A stretch of DNA of 6,924 bases from Chitinophagales bacterium (GTDB lineage: Bacteria; Bacteroidota; Bacteroidia; Chitinophagales; JADIYW01), in assembly GCA_020848315.1 (NCBI GenBank), contig JADLAH010000183.1, positions 1-6,924 on the forward strand, written 5' to 3'. The position numbers and the translations under genes were made by a program. Below the pieces are notes generated by a model. It saw only the letters and a list, made by a program, of their open reading frames with translations, did no database searches and was not told where the DNA came from. Shown here piece by piece: positions 6,479-6,924 of this stretch; position 1 is the first letter of the stretch; each line of letters starts with the position of its first letter.

Positions 6479-6924
6479 ATGACTATCTATCAGGAAATAC
6501 AAGACGCCGTAAGTACAGGATTTCCCGCACTTTTTGGGTCCGATTTGCCCGCCGCGCCGCTGACCATTAATGAGACACCCAAGGAATTTACCGGCGACCT
6601 CACCCTGGTGGTCTTTCCTTTGCTGAAAGCGACCAAAAAAAATCCGGAAGAATCTGCCCGCATCATCGGCGAATACCTGGTCAACAACATGGCATCCGTG
6701 ACCGATTTCAATGTCATCAAAGGCTTCCTCAACCTGACCATCAGCGATGCCTACTGGCTGAACTACCTGCAGGCACCGGAACAACACCATACGATTTCGC
6801 CCAAACCGGAAAAAGTCCTGATTGAATATTCTTCCCCCAATACCAACAAACCGCTGCACCTCGGACATATCCGCAACAATGTGCTGGGCTATGCACTGGC
6901 GGGCATCTATCAGGCGAACGGCTA
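6479..6924 (+). CDS. argS: Arginyl-tRNA synthetase, N-terminal part (runs off window)
   Basis: Class I aminoacyl-tRNA synthetase that charges tRNA-Arg with arginine using ATP. The ATG at 6479 opens a frame that continues through the window end; 148 full codons are visible, about a quarter of a typical ArgS. The first ~90 residues are the ArgS N-terminal tRNA-recognition (Add1) domain, with TPKEFTGDLTLVVFPLLK at 33-50 as the family landmark. The catalytic domain begins with LIEYSSPNTNKPLHLGHIRN (114-133), where HLGH (127-130) is the class I HIGH motif that binds ATP. The KMSKS loop and anticodon-binding domain lie beyond the window. The reading frame is intact. No Shine-Dalgarno sequence precedes the start. 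It is divergent from speA, 126 bp away. Confidence 0.95.
   Translation, partial: MTIYQEIQDAVSTGFPALFGSDLPAAPLTINETPKEFTGDLTLVVFPLLKATKKNPEESARIIGEYLVNNMASVTDFNVIKGFLNLTISDAYWLNYLQAPEQHHTISPKPEKVLIEYSSPNTNKPLHLGHIRNNVLGYALAGIYQANG

Noticed and set aside
1..6924. CRISPR array, insertion sequence, tRNA or defence island
   Set aside because: No direct-repeat series, transposase, terminal inverted repeats or tRNA fold is visible; the intergenic regions are short and explained by promoters and terminators.

Overview
The window looks like an ordinary chromosomal segment of a Bacteroidota bacterium, probably from the Chitinophagia/Saprospiria/Sphingobacteriia side of the phylum; I cannot place it more finely. 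Three observations support this. The first gene encodes a surface protein with the CHU_C-type (gliding-motility-associated, type B) C-terminal sorting domain of the type IX secretion system. The decarboxylase is the short form typical of Bacteroidota. None of the four visible gene starts has a Shine-Dalgarno sequence, and matches to the Bacteroidota -7 promoter element TAnnTTTG lie in the AT-rich intergenic regions. The coding DNA has a moderate GC content.

Layout, left to right. Positions 2-2629 (+) hold almost all of a large secreted multidomain protein, lacking only its extreme N-terminus (the signal peptide). Positions 2652-3248 (+) encode riboflavin synthase, 22 bp downstream and possibly co-transcribed. 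A convergent junction follows, with a hairpin whose T-tract faces the minus strand. Positions 3345-4685 (-) encode an Amt-family ammonium channel. An AT-rich gap of 278 bp carries the likely amt promoter and a very strong terminator belonging to the next gene. Positions 4964-6352 (-) encode a short fold-type III PLP decarboxylase (arginine decarboxylase family). A 126-bp divergent intergenic region carries two back-to-back promoter-like elements. Positions 6479-6924 (+) are the 5' part of argS (arginyl-tRNA synthetase), which runs off the window.

Functionally the genes are housekeeping (riboflavin, nitrogen uptake, polyamine synthesis, translation) plus one surface protein. The only evident link is arginine: the divergent pair speA and argS encode two enzymes that compete for it. 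I found no mobile element, CRISPR array, tRNA, rRNA, phage gene or defence island, and no convincing new biological system. The points most worth a second look are the divergent speA/argS promoter region, the false 172-codon N-terminal extension that an ORF caller would give speA, and the N-terminal module of the T9SS surface protein.
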